Shown: positions 1 to 8,364 of the stretch, piece after piece
Layout: each line of letters begins with the position of its first letter
Position numbering within the stretch: position 1 is the stretch's first letter
DNA from: JAVVRP01 sp036654655
GTDB taxonomy: Bacteria; Bacillota; Clostridia; Christensenellales; UBA1242
Assembly (NCBI GenBank): GCA_036654655.1
Contig: JAVVRP010000001.1
Location: 1 to 64,000, forward strand
DNA: 64,000 bases
Direction: 5' to 3'
The notes under the pieces: model-generated
Told to the model about the DNA's origin: nothing
What the model saw: the letters and a program-made list of their open reading frames with translations, nothing else
Database searches by the model: none
Made by a program: the position numbers and the translations under genes

Positions 1-84
1 CTATTATTTAATTAAAATATCAATTAATTTAATATTTTAAAATAATAATCTCGCATATGCGCATATAAGAATTAATTACTAAAT

Positions 85-296
85 AAAAAATAATATTTTT
101 TTAACATAGCAAAGCGTTAAATTAATATTATTTATTTTTATATTTAAAATTATATATTATTTTGAAAATGTTTTTTTGCACATTTAATAATTTAATATTA
201 ATAAAAAAATAATATTTTTTTAACATGGCAAAGCGTTAAATTAATATTATTTATTTTTATATTTAAAATTATATATTATTTTGAAAATGTTTTTTC
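85..296. repeat. Direct repeat of an AT-rich imperfect hairpin, two copies
   Basis: Two copies of about 92 bp, at about 85-177 and 204-296, are offset by 119 bp and nearly identical (one clear substitution, catagc versus catggc). Each copy is an imperfect palindrome: arms of about 17-24 bases surround the 10-base centre between TTAAC and GTTAA. The second copy runs into the 3' end of the minus-strand gene that stops at 276. No gene was recognised in 1-275. It may be a terminator-like or palindromic intergenic element; its function is unknown. Confidence 0.6.
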
Positions 297-575
297 AGAA
301 TGATTTTCTGTTTTATTTTTTTGAACTTTCACGCGTCTTTGTTTAGCACTTGCTATTGTTGTTTTTGTTATTTCAGTTTGAATTTTTTTTCCGTGTAAAT
401 TGTCAGCCAGCCCAAAAGTGCTTTGCAAAATTTGTTCATTTAATTTGTGAAGAAGCAAATAATCTTTTTCGTCATAATCTTTTTTATTAAGTTTATCAAG
501 TTTATTAATTGCAAATTCCATTGCATTAATTTTTTTTATTTCTTCATTTACTGGTGCCACTTTAAAGTTTTTCAT
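276..575 (-). CDS. Hypothetical protein, 99 aa
   Basis: I do not recognise this small, highly charged protein. It is rich in Lys and Glu, is predicted to be mostly helical, has no signal peptide or membrane segment, and ends in a basic tail (residues about 75-99). The start is supported by a GGAGG sequence six bases upstream of the ATG on the minus strand. The stop codon lies inside the second copy of the hairpin repeat, so the last residues may be a recent extension into repeat DNA. It follows the DUF421-DUF4363 pair on the same strand after about 70 bp. Confidence 0.6.
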   Translation of the reverse strand: MKNFKVAPVNEEIKKINAMEFAINKLDKLNKKDYDEKDYLLLHKLNEQILQSTFGLADNLHGKKIQTEITKTTIASAKQRRVKVQKNKTENHSEKTFSK

Positions 576-643
576 TGTGCCTCCGTTTTTATCATATTAT
601 ATATCTTGTGCATCAATGTGTCAAGAGCATTAAAATTTTTTAT

Positions 644-1033
644 TTAAAATACATTTTGAAAACTTGTGCCCATTATATGTGTGTATGCCTTTGAATAAAA
701 AACAATCAGGCTTAAACTTTCCCTAAAATTTTCTATTTGATTTAACGCAACGTCTGCTTCAAGACGAGCAATTTCCACTCCAATTTCATCAATGTCCTTA
801 TGGTTAATTAAAAAGCAAAGCATTTCCTCATTTTTTGCAAAACTGTTTGAAAAACTTTCTACCTTTGAAAGTATTTCTGCGGTGTTAATATTTTTTGTGT
901 TTGCTGTTAAACTTTGAAGTTCGGTTGTCCTTATTGTTAAGTCATTAAAAAATTTGTACACATAAACTTCTTCCCAAATAATAAGAGATGCAAAAACAAA
1001 AAAACAACAAATTACAAAAATTACACGCCTCAT
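644..1033 (-). CDS. DUF4363 family membrane-anchored protein
   Basis: This 129-residue protein has one N-terminal hydrophobic segment (about residues 3-20) followed by a helical extracytoplasmic part. Length, topology and position fit DUF4363, a small Bacillota family of unknown function that is often encoded directly after a DUF421 gene. Its ATG overlaps the stop of the upstream DUF421 gene by four bases, which indicates translational coupling. The family call rests on context and topology; the biochemical role is unknown. Confidence 0.7.
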   Translation of the reverse strand: MRRVIFVICCFFVFASLIIWEEVYVYKFFNDLTIRTTELQSLTANTKNINTAEILSKVESFSNSFAKNEEMLCFLINHKDIDEIGVEIARLEADVALNQIENFRESLSLIVFYSKAYTHIMGTSFQNVF

Positions 1034-1743
1034 TTGCTCTCCGTAAGTTTTACATTAAATGATTTAAATTTATCAAATTTTTTTTGAAGAAAAACTTTTC
1101 CTGAAACATCAATTGTTAAAACCAAAACATCTTTTAATTTTTTAATTTTATTTTTATTTAGCAAATTTGTAACAAACTCTTTTGAAATATTTGCAAGCCC
1201 TGCATTTTCAGCCATAAACACACCTTCGCTAACAATTGTTACAGGCAAAGACTCCTGTTGAACTTTTATTTTAAGGTCTCCATTAGTAACAGGCGTAAAT
1301 TCTGCTTTTGGCATAACATTTAATTTTCCGTTTGTTTCCATAATTGCGTATTCAATTTGTTCCAAACCAAAAAAGTTGCAGGATCTAATTGCTTCAAAAA
1401 GATCGTCAACACTAATGTTTAGCGCTTTTAAAGAATTGTAATCAATGCCATTAGGGTTAATAACAATCACGGGTTTTCCACTTACCAAGTTGTTAAAAAT
1501 TACGCTTTTTTTGCATAAAATTGTAAGAAAAAAATGAAGAACAACAAGTGAAAGAAGCGGAACTATTCCATGCAAAATTGGTACTGAAATTTCAGCCATC
1601 GGAATTGTTGCAAGGTCTGCAATAATAAGTGCTAAAACAAATTCAAAAGGTTGCATTTGCCCCAGTTGGCGTTTTCCCATAATCCTAAATAATAAAAGTA
1701 CCAAAAGATAAATTAGTACTGCGCGTATTATTAATGTTGCCAT
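1030..1743 (-). CDS. DUF421 (YetF-type) membrane protein
   Basis: This 237-residue protein has three hydrophobic N-terminal segments (about residues 5-80), including the characteristic stretch GKRQLGQMQPFEFVLALI. A cytosolic alpha/beta domain follows, with the KPVIVINPNG motif near residue 90. That is the DUF421/YetF architecture of Bacillota; B. subtilis relatives are linked to spore and membrane physiology, but the activity is not established. It forms a two-gene unit with the DUF4363 gene and lies just downstream of the typA terminator on the same strand. Confidence 0.85.
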   Translation of the reverse strand: MATLIIRAVLIYLLVLLLFRIMGKRQLGQMQPFEFVLALIIADLATIPMAEISVPILHGIVPLLSLVVLHFFLTILCKKSVIFNNLVSGKPVIVINPNGIDYNSLKALNISVDDLFEAIRSCNFFGLEQIEYAIMETNGKLNVMPKAEFTPVTNGDLKIKVQQESLPVTIVSEGVFMAENAGLANISKEFVTNLLNKNKIKKLKDVLVLTIDVSGKVFLQKKFDKFKSFNVKLTESK

Positions 1744-1784
1744 ATAAAAATTATTAACAAAATTTAAAAAAATATACTTTACAT

Positions 1785-1818
1785 AACAAAACGTTCAAAT
1801 TAATTTGAACGTTTTGTT
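1785..1818 (-). terminator. Perfect 34-bp palindrome, typA terminator
   Basis: The 34 bases are exactly self-complementary (arms AACAAAACGTTCAAATT and its complement). They lie eight bases beyond the typA stop on the minus strand and just upstream of the DUF421 start. The T run is weak on the minus strand and better on the plus strand, so the hairpin could act in both directions. An operator for the DUF421 gene is an alternative. Confidence 0.7.
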
Positions 1819-1825
1819 TTAACAA

Positions 1826-3655
1826 TTAACCATTTTTTTCTGCTGGCTTAATTCGTTGTTTAAGGCGCATGTCATTGTTTAAAATAACTTTACGTATCCT
1901 TAAACTTTTAGGCGTTATTTCCAAATATTCGTCATCGTTTAAAAATTCAATGCTTTCTTCAATGTCCATTGTGTGAATAGGGACCAAACGAAGCGCCTCG
2001 TCTGAACTAGAACTTCTTGTATTTGAAAGATGTTTCTTTTTGCAAACGTTAACAGGAATATCTTCGCCTTTTGGATTTCTGCCAACAATCATCCCCTCAT
2101 ACACCTTAACATTTGCACCGATAAACAAATCGCCACGCTCTTGTGCATTAAACAATCCATAAACAATGGCATCCCCTGTTTCACAAGCAATAAGAGAACC
2201 GTAAATTCTGCGTGAAATTGGGCCTTTGTATGGCTGATATTCCAAAAATATGGAATTCATAATTCCTTCTCCACGCGTGTCTGTTAAAAATTCGGATTTA
2301 AAACCAAACAAACCTCGCTCTGGAATTGAAAATTCAAGTTTCATTCTGTTTTTGTTTTCATTAATGGAAACAAATTCGCCTTTACGTGTTGCCATTTGAT
2401 TAATAATTGTGCCAACACATTCTTTTGGAACGTCAATAAAAAGTCTGTCAACAGGCTCTTGTTTTTTGCCATCAATTTCTTTAAAAAGAACGCGAGGCAT
2501 ACTAACTTGAAATTCATAACCATCTCTTCTCATGTTTTCAATTAAAATTGAAAGATGCATTTCACCACGTCCGCAAACCTTAAATGCTTCGCTTGTTTCG
2601 CCATCCATAACTCTAAGAGATAAGTCTTTAACAGATTCCTTGTAAAGTCTTTCTCGCAAATGTCTGCTTGTAACATATTTGCCTTCTTTTCCAGCAAATG
2701 GGGAATCATTTACCAAAAAAGTCATTTCCACTGTTGGCGGATCAATTTTAACAAAAGGAATAGGTGAAACATTGTCTTTTTGGCAAATTGTATCTCCAAT
2801 TTGGCAGTCTTCAAGCCCTGCAATGCAAAGAATGTCCCCAACGCTTGTAATGTCAATAGGAGTGCGTTTAAGCCCCTGATATTCAAACAGTTGCTGAATT
2901 TTACCGTATTTTAATTTTTTGTCGTGATAGTTGCAAACAACAACGCTTTCGCCAACTTTGCAACTTCCTTGTGCAACCTTTCCAACGGCCAAACGTCCTA
3001 AATATTCACTATATTCAGCGGACGAAATAAGCATTTTAAAACTATCTTTTTCTGATCCTTGCGGAGCAGGGATGTGCTTTAAAATTGTTTCAAAAAGTGG
3101 TTGTAAATTAGTGCCAAATTCTCCTTCAACAAGAGAACTTACGCCCTGCCTTGCAGAGCAATAAACAAATGGAGAGTCCATCTGTTCATCGTTTGCATCA
3201 AGTTCCATAAGAAGTTCCAAAACCTCGTCTTTAACTTCTTTTAGCCTTGCATCTGGGCGGTCTATTTTATTGATTACAACAACAACTCTTAAATTAAGCG
3301 CAAGTGCCTTTTCTAAAACAAATCTTGTTTGAGGCATTGTGCCCTCATATGCGTCAACAACAAGCAATACTCCGTCAACCATTTTAAGGACGCGTTCAAC
3401 TTCTCCACCAAAATCTGCGTGTCCAGGGGTATCCACAACATTAATTTTAACCCCGCCATAAACGCAACTTGCATTTTTTGCAAGTATTGTTATTCCTCTT
3501 TCACGTTCAATAGCGTTGCTATCCATAACCCTGTCCATGATAACCTGATTTTCATGGAAAACATTTCCTTGTTTAAGCATTTCGTTAACCAATGTTGTTT
3601 TGCCATGGTCAACGTGGGCAATGATTGCAACATTTCTAATCTCTTCGTTTGTCAT
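1826..3655 (-). CDS. typA: Translational GTPase TypA/BipA
   Basis: TypA/BipA is an EF-G-like GTPase that binds the 70S ribosome and supports ribosome assembly and growth under stress or cold. The 609 residues match the usual family length. The G domain shows AHVDHGKTTL (G1, residues 14-23), the switch region with RGITI, DTPGHADF (G3) and NKIDRPDA (G4). Domain II, the EF-G-like domains III and V and the BipA C-terminal domain follow, with RGLFGFKSEFLTDTRGEG as a diagnostic TypA segment. The ATG has an AGGAAGT ribosome binding site. It appears monocistronic. Confidence 0.97.
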   Translation of the reverse strand: MTNEEIRNVAIIAHVDHGKTTLVNEMLKQGNVFHENQVIMDRVMDSNAIERERGITILAKNASCVYGGVKINVVDTPGHADFGGEVERVLKMVDGVLLVVDAYEGTMPQTRFVLEKALALNLRVVVVINKIDRPDARLKEVKDEVLELLMELDANDEQMDSPFVYCSARQGVSSLVEGEFGTNLQPLFETILKHIPAPQGSEKDSFKMLISSAEYSEYLGRLAVGKVAQGSCKVGESVVVCNYHDKKLKYGKIQQLFEYQGLKRTPIDITSVGDILCIAGLEDCQIGDTICQKDNVSPIPFVKIDPPTVEMTFLVNDSPFAGKEGKYVTSRHLRERLYKESVKDLSLRVMDGETSEAFKVCGRGEMHLSILIENMRRDGYEFQVSMPRVLFKEIDGKKQEPVDRLFIDVPKECVGTIINQMATRKGEFVSINENKNRMKLEFSIPERGLFGFKSEFLTDTRGEGIMNSIFLEYQPYKGPISRRIYGSLIACETGDAIVYGLFNAQERGDLFIGANVKVYEGMIVGRNPKGEDIPVNVCKKKHLSNTRSSSSDEALRLVPIHTMDIEESIEFLNDDEYLEITPKSLRIRKVILNNDMRLKQRIKPAEKNG

Positions 3656-3848
3656 AATACTTCCTTATAATCATACCTCAGAAGTTTGCATATAAATCAA
3701 AATTTTTATGCACAAACTTTTTTTTCTGAGTAAAAACCAGTTTTAAAAAAAACGAGCACTAGTAAAATCTGCTATTAGCAAATTTTTTAAACAGTGTACG
3801 TTATTAAAAAAAATTTCCAACTGTTTTCTTTTGTTTATTATAACAGAA

Positions 3849-3874
3849 AATAAACACAAAAACAAGTGTTTATT
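3849..3874 (-). terminator. Terminator after the SGNH hydrolase gene
   Basis: A 9-bp stem (AATAAACAC with GTGTTTATT) surrounds an eight-base loop, followed on the minus strand by TTCTGTTAT. It begins about 17 bases beyond the stop of the SGNH hydrolase gene. The T tract is imperfect. The rest of the 3656-3890 intergenic region holds the typA promoter region but no gene that I can see. Confidence 0.55.
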
Positions 3875-3890
3875 AAAAAATATATTACCT

Positions 3891-4601
3891 TTATTTGTAT
3901 GTAACAAAATTTTCATTTTTCATTAATTTTGTTTCTTTAAGAATTATTTTTGCTATTAGTGCTTGCCCCTTTTCATTTGGATGAATCCCGTCATCACATA
4001 GTAAACTAGAATAATGTCTATTTAACAAAAGGGGAGTGCGAATATCAACAACAGTGCAATTGTTTTTATTTCCACATTTTACAATAACGTTGTTATAAGC
4101 CTCTTGATGCCTGTAAATATTGGTTATGTCACCTTGCAAAAATTTTAAAACAGCATCTCCATTTGCTTGTTTGCAAATAAAGTTAGAAAAAAATCTTGCA
4201 GAGTGTATTGGTGGAAGATTTACAAGAATAACTGTGTAGTTGTTTTTTTTCAGTTTTTTAATGTTTTTATCCAACAAGTTGTAAAATTGCGATATTGGTG
4301 TTTTTGGAATATGATTTTTATTTGGTGAAATTGCAACCTCTTTCCAGTTGTAGTCCGAATCATTTCCACCAATGGAAAACACAACAACATCTTTACCCTT
4401 GCCTTCAATTATATTTTCAATAAATTTTTTTTCGCAAATTCTGGGCAATGTTTGCCCAAACGCAGACAAATTTATTATTTGAATATCCAACTCTTTTTCC
4501 AAAATACTTATTGCAGAATTTTGAGAACGTTGTAATTTCTCGTCAACATAAACAATTCCTTTTGCAATAGAATCTCCCAAAACATAAACTTTTTGTTTCA
4601 T
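3891..4601 (-). CDS. SGNH/GDSL-type hydrolase
   Basis: This is a 236-residue SGNH-fold esterase or lipase-like enzyme. Block I is VLGDSIAKG (catalytic Ser at about residue 10), block III is FSIGGNDS (oxyanion Asn) and block V is DDGIHPNEKG (catalytic Asp and His near residues 206-209). There is no signal peptide, so it is probably cytoplasmic. An in-frame extension to 4655 exists, but the ATG at 4601 is preceded by GGGAGG with eight-base spacing, and the extension would be translated through that site. The substrate cannot be told. It is divergent from the XRE regulator gene. Confidence 0.85.
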   Translation of the reverse strand: MKQKVYVLGDSIAKGIVYVDEKLQRSQNSAISILEKELDIQIINLSAFGQTLPRICEKKFIENIIEGKGKDVVVFSIGGNDSDYNWKEVAISPNKNHIPKTPISQFYNLLDKNIKKLKKNNYTVILVNLPPIHSARFFSNFICKQANGDAVLKFLQGDITNIYRHQEAYNNVIVKCGNKNNCTVVDIRTPLLLNRHYSSLLCDDGIHPNEKGQALIAKIILKETKLMKNENFVTYK

Positions 4602-4754
4602 TTTTTTTCCTCCCAAATTCATGATATATAATAACAAGCAAAAAAGGCAATCCACTTGTTTAACAAACTGTCAACTGTTTGTGGCAAGCAAAGTAGAGAA
4701 GCGATGTGACAATTCTACTGACAGTAGAATAACATTATTCGGCATTAAATTCAT

Positions 4755-4783
4755 TTGCAAAGAATTTAAAAAGTTGTTATAAT
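4755..4783 (+). promoter_or_regulatory. Promoter of the XRE regulator gene, leaderless
   Basis: TTGCAA at 4755-4760 is separated by 17 bases from a consensus TATAAT at 4778-4783. Only six bases lie between the -10 hexamer and the ATG at 4790, so transcription should begin at or next to the start codon. There is no Shine-Dalgarno sequence. Confidence 0.7.
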
Positions 4784-4789
4784 AAAAAC

Positions 4790-5395
4790 ATGGATGAAAT
4801 AAAATCAACAATATCAAGTAATTTGGTTTTGTTAAGAAAAAGAACAAAAATAACGCAGGCAGAACTTGCGCAAAAACTTAATTATTCGGATAAAGCAATA
4901 TCAAAATGGGAGCGTGGAGAGTCTACGCCAGACATTAATGTGTTAAAGCAAATTGCTTGTATTTTTGATGTATCTGTTGATGATCTTGTATCACAAAACA
5001 TTGCCAACATAAAATTAAAAAACAAAAACATGAAAAAATTGCAAACAAAACAAAAAAGTATAATTGCCATTTTATCGGTTGTTATGGTTTGGTTTATTGC
5101 AATTTGTGTTTTTGTTTGTTCAAATATTTTTAATTTTTCATGGGCAAACTCTTGGCTATGTTTTGTTTATGCAATTCCTTGTTCTTTTGCTGTTTTAATA
5201 GTTTTTTCAAGCATTTGGAAATGGACTAAATTTTTATTTATTTCAATTACATGTTTTTTGTGGGTGGCTGGACTTTCAATTTATTTAACATTTAAAATAA
5301 CTAATTTATGGTTGATATTTTTAATAGGAATTCCTATTCAAATAGCAATTGTATTAACTTATTTTTTCTTAAAAACAAAGCGTAAAAAACTTTAA
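4790..5395 (+). CDS. XRE-family regulator with C-terminal membrane domain
   Basis: Residues 8-65 form a lambda-repressor-type helix-turn-helix: TQAELAQKLNYSDKAISKWE holds the two core helices, followed by the conserved PDI..L..IA..FDVSVDDL segment. The remaining 130 residues contain four hydrophobic helices (about residues 80-195), so the DNA-binding domain is tethered to the membrane. Such regulators are common in Bacillota and often sense envelope or peptide signals, but the target is unknown here. The gene has no ribosome binding site and sits immediately beneath a TATAAT box, which suggests a leaderless transcript. Confidence 0.85.
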   Translation: MDEIKSTISSNLVLLRKRTKITQAELAQKLNYSDKAISKWERGESTPDINVLKQIACIFDVSVDDLVSQNIANIKLKNKNMKKLQTKQKSIIAILSVVMVWFIAICVFVCSNIFNFSWANSWLCFVYAIPCSFAVLIVFSSIWKWTKFLFISITCFLWVAGLSIYLTFKITNLWLIFLIGIPIQIAIVLTYFFLKTKRKKL

Positions 5396-5481
5396 TTTAA
5401 AAAAAATATAATAATTGTGTAAAAACTCTTGCAATAACATATAAAATGTGATAAACTCAGCAAGTCTAAAACAAATAAGCA

Positions 5482-5545
5482 CCCGTGTTCCATTTGTTCA
5501 CCATTGCCAAAATTTTGGTTGTGAGCAGAGTAAGCACGACGCGGG
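5482..5545 (+). promoter_or_regulatory. Structured rpsB leader
   Basis: CCCGTGT (5482-5488) pairs with ACGCGGG (5539-5545) with one G-U pair. Inside lies a perfect 12-base palindrome, CCAAAATTTTGG (5507-5518), extended by TCAC/GTGA pairing. The element ends about 28 bases before the rpsB start. Leaders of ribosomal protein operons often bind their own product. This one is inferred from folding by eye and I did not match it to a named family. Confidence 0.4.
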
Positions 5546-5573
5546 GAAGGTTAAAAAAAAGAGGAGAAAAAGT

Positions 5574-6560
5574 ATGTCAGTAATATCAATGAAACAGTTG
5601 CTTGAAGCGGGGGTTCACTTTGGGCATTTAACAAAAAAATGGAATCCAAAAATGAAAAAGTATATTTTTACAGCAAGAAACGATATTCATATTATTAATC
5701 TTGAAGACACATCAAAACTTATAGACCGAGCATATTCATTTGTAAGGGATGTTGCATCAACAGGAAAAAGTGTTTTGTTTGTGGGCACAAAAAAGCAAGC
5801 GCAAGACGCAATGAAAGAAGAGTCTGCTCGTTGCGGAATGTTTTTTATAAACACACGTTGGCTTGGCGGAACATTAACAAATTACAAAACAATTAAAACC
5901 AGAATAGATCGTTTAACAAAACTTAATCAAATGGAAAAAGTAGGAGAGTTTTTTTTACTTCCCAAAAAAGAAGTTTCCAATCTTAAAGCCGAACGCGACA
6001 AGTTGGAAAATAATTTGGGCGGAATAAAAGATATGAGAGATTTACCGGGCGTTATTTTTGTTGTTGACCCAAGCAAAGAACATATTTGCGTAAAAGAAGC
6101 AAAAAAATTAAATATTCCCGTTGTTGCACTTGTTGACACAAATTGTGATCCAAGTGGCATAGATTACGTTATTCCGGGAAATGATGATGCAATCAGAAGT
6201 GTAAAGTTAATTGCAAGTGCAATTGCAGATGCCGTTATTGAATCAAAAGAAGGTGCATCTTCCGAAAAGATTGTTAACACAGTTGAAGATGAAATTGTAG
6301 ATTTGGAAAAAGAACTTGCAGAGGCTCGTCCAACAACAGAGCAATCAGAAAGCGCAGATGATAGCAAAAAACCAAGAAGAAAAAAGAAACCAGTAAAAAA
6401 GTTTACAGCAGAAGGAAAAACTGAAACAACAGAAGAAGTTAAAAAAGAACTTGCAGAACCAGTTATAACAGAATCTTCTGCACAAGACAAAAAGGTTGTT
6501 AAAGAAATTGCAAAAGAAAAACCAGCAAAAAAAGCAGTTTTAAAAAAAAGTGTTGAATAA
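5574..6560 (+). CDS. rpsB: 30S ribosomal protein S2, with long charged tail
   Basis: S2 binds the 30S subunit between head and body with S1 partners. The core is unmistakable: MKQLLEAGVHFGHLTKKWNP at the N-terminus, then FVGTKKQAQ, RWLGGTLTN and the FVVDPSKE and DTNCDPSGIDYVIPGNDDA segments. The ATG at 5574 follows GAGGAG by eight bases; a longer in-frame opening from 5448 lies in the leader and is not used. The 328-residue protein carries a tail of about 85 residues, alternating Glu-rich and Lys-rich, beyond the usual 235-245. It is the first gene of an rpsB-tsf operon. Confidence 0.95.
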   Translation: MSVISMKQLLEAGVHFGHLTKKWNPKMKKYIFTARNDIHIINLEDTSKLIDRAYSFVRDVASTGKSVLFVGTKKQAQDAMKEESARCGMFFINTRWLGGTLTNYKTIKTRIDRLTKLNQMEKVGEFFLLPKKEVSNLKAERDKLENNLGGIKDMRDLPGVIFVVDPSKEHICVKEAKKLNIPVVALVDTNCDPSGIDYVIPGNDDAIRSVKLIASAIADAVIESKEGASSEKIVNTVEDEIVDLEKELAEARPTTEQSESADDSKKPRRKKKPVKKFTAEGKTETTEEVKKELAEPVITESSAQDKKVVKEIAKEKPAKKAVLKKSVE

Positions 6561-6589
6561 TATAAAAATAAATTAAAAAGGAGATAAAA

Positions 6590-7237
6590 ATGTTTACAGC
6601 ACAAGACGTTATGAATCTTCGAGCAAAATCGGGCGCGGGAATGATGGATTGCAAAAAAGCACTTACCGAAAATGATGGAAATTTTGACAAGGCAGCAGAT
6701 TGGCTTAGAGAAAAAGGAATTGCAGCAGTTGCAAAAAAACAAGATCGTATTGCGGCAGAAGGTGTTGTTGCTTCTTACATTCACATGGGTGGAAAAATTG
6801 GAGTGTTATTGGAGGTTAATTGTGAAACGGACTTTGTTGCAAAATCTTCACAATTTGCAACACTTGTAAAAGATATTGCAATGCAGATTGCAGCATCAAA
6901 GCCAGAATTTGTTGCACCAGAAGAGGTTCCAACCGAAAATCTTGAAAAAGAAAAAGCAATTCTTAAAGCACAAGCATTAAATGAAGGAAAACCAGAAAAA
7001 ATTATTGACAGAATGGTTGAAGGCAGAGTAAAAAAGTATTACGAAGACGTTTGCTTGCTTGAACAACCTTTTGTTAAGGACACATCAAAAACAATTCGTC
7101 AGTTAATTCAAGAATCAACACTTGTTATTGGAGAAAAAATTTCTATTCGACGATTTACAAGATATGAAATGGGCGAAGGTCTTGTTAAACGTTGTGATAA
7201 TTTTGCAGATGAAGTTAGCAAGATGGGCGTTAAGTAA
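6590..7237 (+). CDS. tsf: Elongation factor Ts
   Basis: EF-Ts is the nucleotide exchange factor of EF-Tu. The N-terminal UBA-like domain (VMNLRAKSGAGMMDCKKALT, residues 6-25) and the core with the conserved ETDFVAKS segment (near residue 80) are clear. At 215 residues it is the short form common in Bacillota and chloroplasts, with only one core subdomain. GGAGAT precedes the ATG at good spacing. It is cotranscribed with rpsB from 29 bp upstream, and the operon ends at the hairpin at 7258-7292. Confidence 0.97.
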   Translation: MFTAQDVMNLRAKSGAGMMDCKKALTENDGNFDKAADWLREKGIAAVAKKQDRIAAEGVVASYIHMGGKIGVLLEVNCETDFVAKSSQFATLVKDIAMQIAASKPEFVAPEEVPTENLEKEKAILKAQALNEGKPEKIIDRMVEGRVKKYYEDVCLLEQPFVKDTSKTIRQLIQESTLVIGEKISIRRFTRYEMGEGLVKRCDNFADEVSKMGVK

Positions 7238-7257
7238 AAAAATATTTAAAAATTTTA

Positions 7258-7292
7258 AAAAACTTGTCAAAAACGCTTGACAAGTTTTTTTA
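7258..7292 (+). terminator. rpsB-tsf operon terminator
   Basis: A 9-10 bp stem (AACTTGTCA with TTGACAAGTT) and a short loop are followed by a run of T. The right arm contains TTGACA, which doubles as the -35 box of the hrcA promoter. Confidence 0.9.
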
Positions 7293-7305
7293 AGTGTATT
7301 AAAAT
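7277..7305 (+). promoter_or_regulatory. hrcA operon promoter
   Basis: A consensus -35 TTGACA (7277-7282) is separated by exactly 17 bases from TAAAAT (7300-7305). The expected start is near 7312, inside the CIRCE-like operator. The -35 lies within the stem of the upstream terminator. Confidence 0.8.
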
Positions 7306-7331
7306 TGGCAATGTAAGCGAAAGAGTGCTAG
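7305..7331 (+). promoter_or_regulatory. CIRCE operator (HrcA binding site)
   Basis: The CIRCE consensus is TTAGCACTC-N9-GAGTGCTAA. Here the left half is TTGGCAATG (6 of 9 matches) and the right half is GAGTGCTAG (8 of 9), with exactly nine bases between. It overlaps the predicted start site 16 bases upstream of the hrcA ATG, as expected for an autoregulated hrcA-grpE-dnaK-dnaJ operon. Confidence 0.8.
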
Positions 7332-7347
7332 CAATCAAAAGGAAAAC

Positions 7348-8364
7348 ATGAAACTATCAGAAAGAAAACATAAACTTTTGGTAAATGCAATTGAGGAGCA
7401 TATAAAAGATGCCAGCCCAATAACAAGTGGCAGTGTTGCAGAAAAACAAAATTTAAATTTGTCAACAGCAACTCTTAGAAGTGAGTTGTCTGCACTTGAA
7501 GAAATGGGATATCTTAAACAAATGCACACCTCAGGTGGCAGGTTGCCAACAGCAATGGGTTACAAGTATTATGTAAATTCACTTTTAAACAATTTGAAAG
7601 CCAGCCCAAAGCAACTTAAAATAATTCATGAGCAGTTGTTAGAGCGGGCGGATTCTCTTTTAGACATAGTTTCAAAAATTGCAAAAACGGTGGCGGAGCA
7701 AACATCATATCCAACAGTTGTACTTTTGGATGGAGCAGGAAAACTTGTTATAGAACAAATCCAAATTGTATCACTTGTTGCTAATCAGGCGTTGATATTA
7801 ATTAAAACTCAAAGTGGATGTGTGTATAACACAATTTCAACAAATGCAACCGAAAGTTCATGTAAAGATGTTTCAAACTTTTTAACCCAGCAATTTAAAT
7901 CCAAAACTCTTGAATTTTTGCTAGAAAATATTAATCAGTTTACAGAGGCTTATCAAAAAATGTTTTATGATTTTAAAAACATGATAAACAACATTATAGA
8001 CATAATAAGAAAACTGTTAAAATTTCCACCAATGCAAATAAAAGGGCACGGAGCGCAGAAAATGCTTTCACAATCAGCAATGGAACAAACTCAAAAAATT
8101 TTTGGTTTGTTGGAAAATGAAAGTACACTTGCAAAAGCCGTTAAATCGGACAACGATAATTTAACATTATTAATGGAAGATGATGGCGAAATGCAAGGCT
8201 GTGCAATAATTAAAGCCCCAATACGCATGGGAGGTCAGCAAATAGCGTCTATTGGTGTTGTTGGCCCCGAAAGAATGGATTATGCTTCAATAGCAAGCAC
8301 GCTCAAACTTGTTACTGATGAACTCAGTGGCCAAACAAAAAATAAAAAAAAGGAGAAAAAATGA
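7348..8364 (+). CDS. hrcA: Heat-inducible transcription repressor HrcA
   Basis: HrcA represses class I heat-shock genes by binding CIRCE, and its folding depends on GroEL in studied species. The 338 residues show an N-terminal winged-helix domain (residues 1-75, with LSTATLRSELSALEEMGYL as recognition region), a GAF-like middle and the C-terminal VVGPERMDYA signature (about residue 310). AAAGG lies eight bases before the ATG. It is the first gene of the four-gene chaperone operon, beneath its own CIRCE operator, and its stop overlaps the grpE start (ATGA). Confidence 0.96.
   Translation: MKLSERKHKLLVNAIEEHIKDASPITSGSVAEKQNLNLSTATLRSELSALEEMGYLKQMHTSGGRLPTAMGYKYYVNSLLNNLKASPKQLKIIHEQLLERADSLLDIVSKIAKTVAEQTSYPTVVLLDGAGKLVIEQIQIVSLVANQALILIKTQSGCVYNTISTNATESSCKDVSNFLTQQFKSKTLEFLLENINQFTEAYQKMFYDFKNMINNIIDIIRKLLKFPPMQIKGHGAQKMLSQSAMEQTQKIFGLLENESTLAKAVKSDNDNLTLLMEDDGEMQGCAIIKAPIRMGGQQIASIGVVGPERMDYASIASTLKLVTDELSGQTKNKKKEKK

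Noticed and set aside
5448..5573. N-terminal extension of rpsB
   Set aside because: The extension lies in the structured leader; the ATG at 5574 has a clear GAGGAG and S2 homology starts there.
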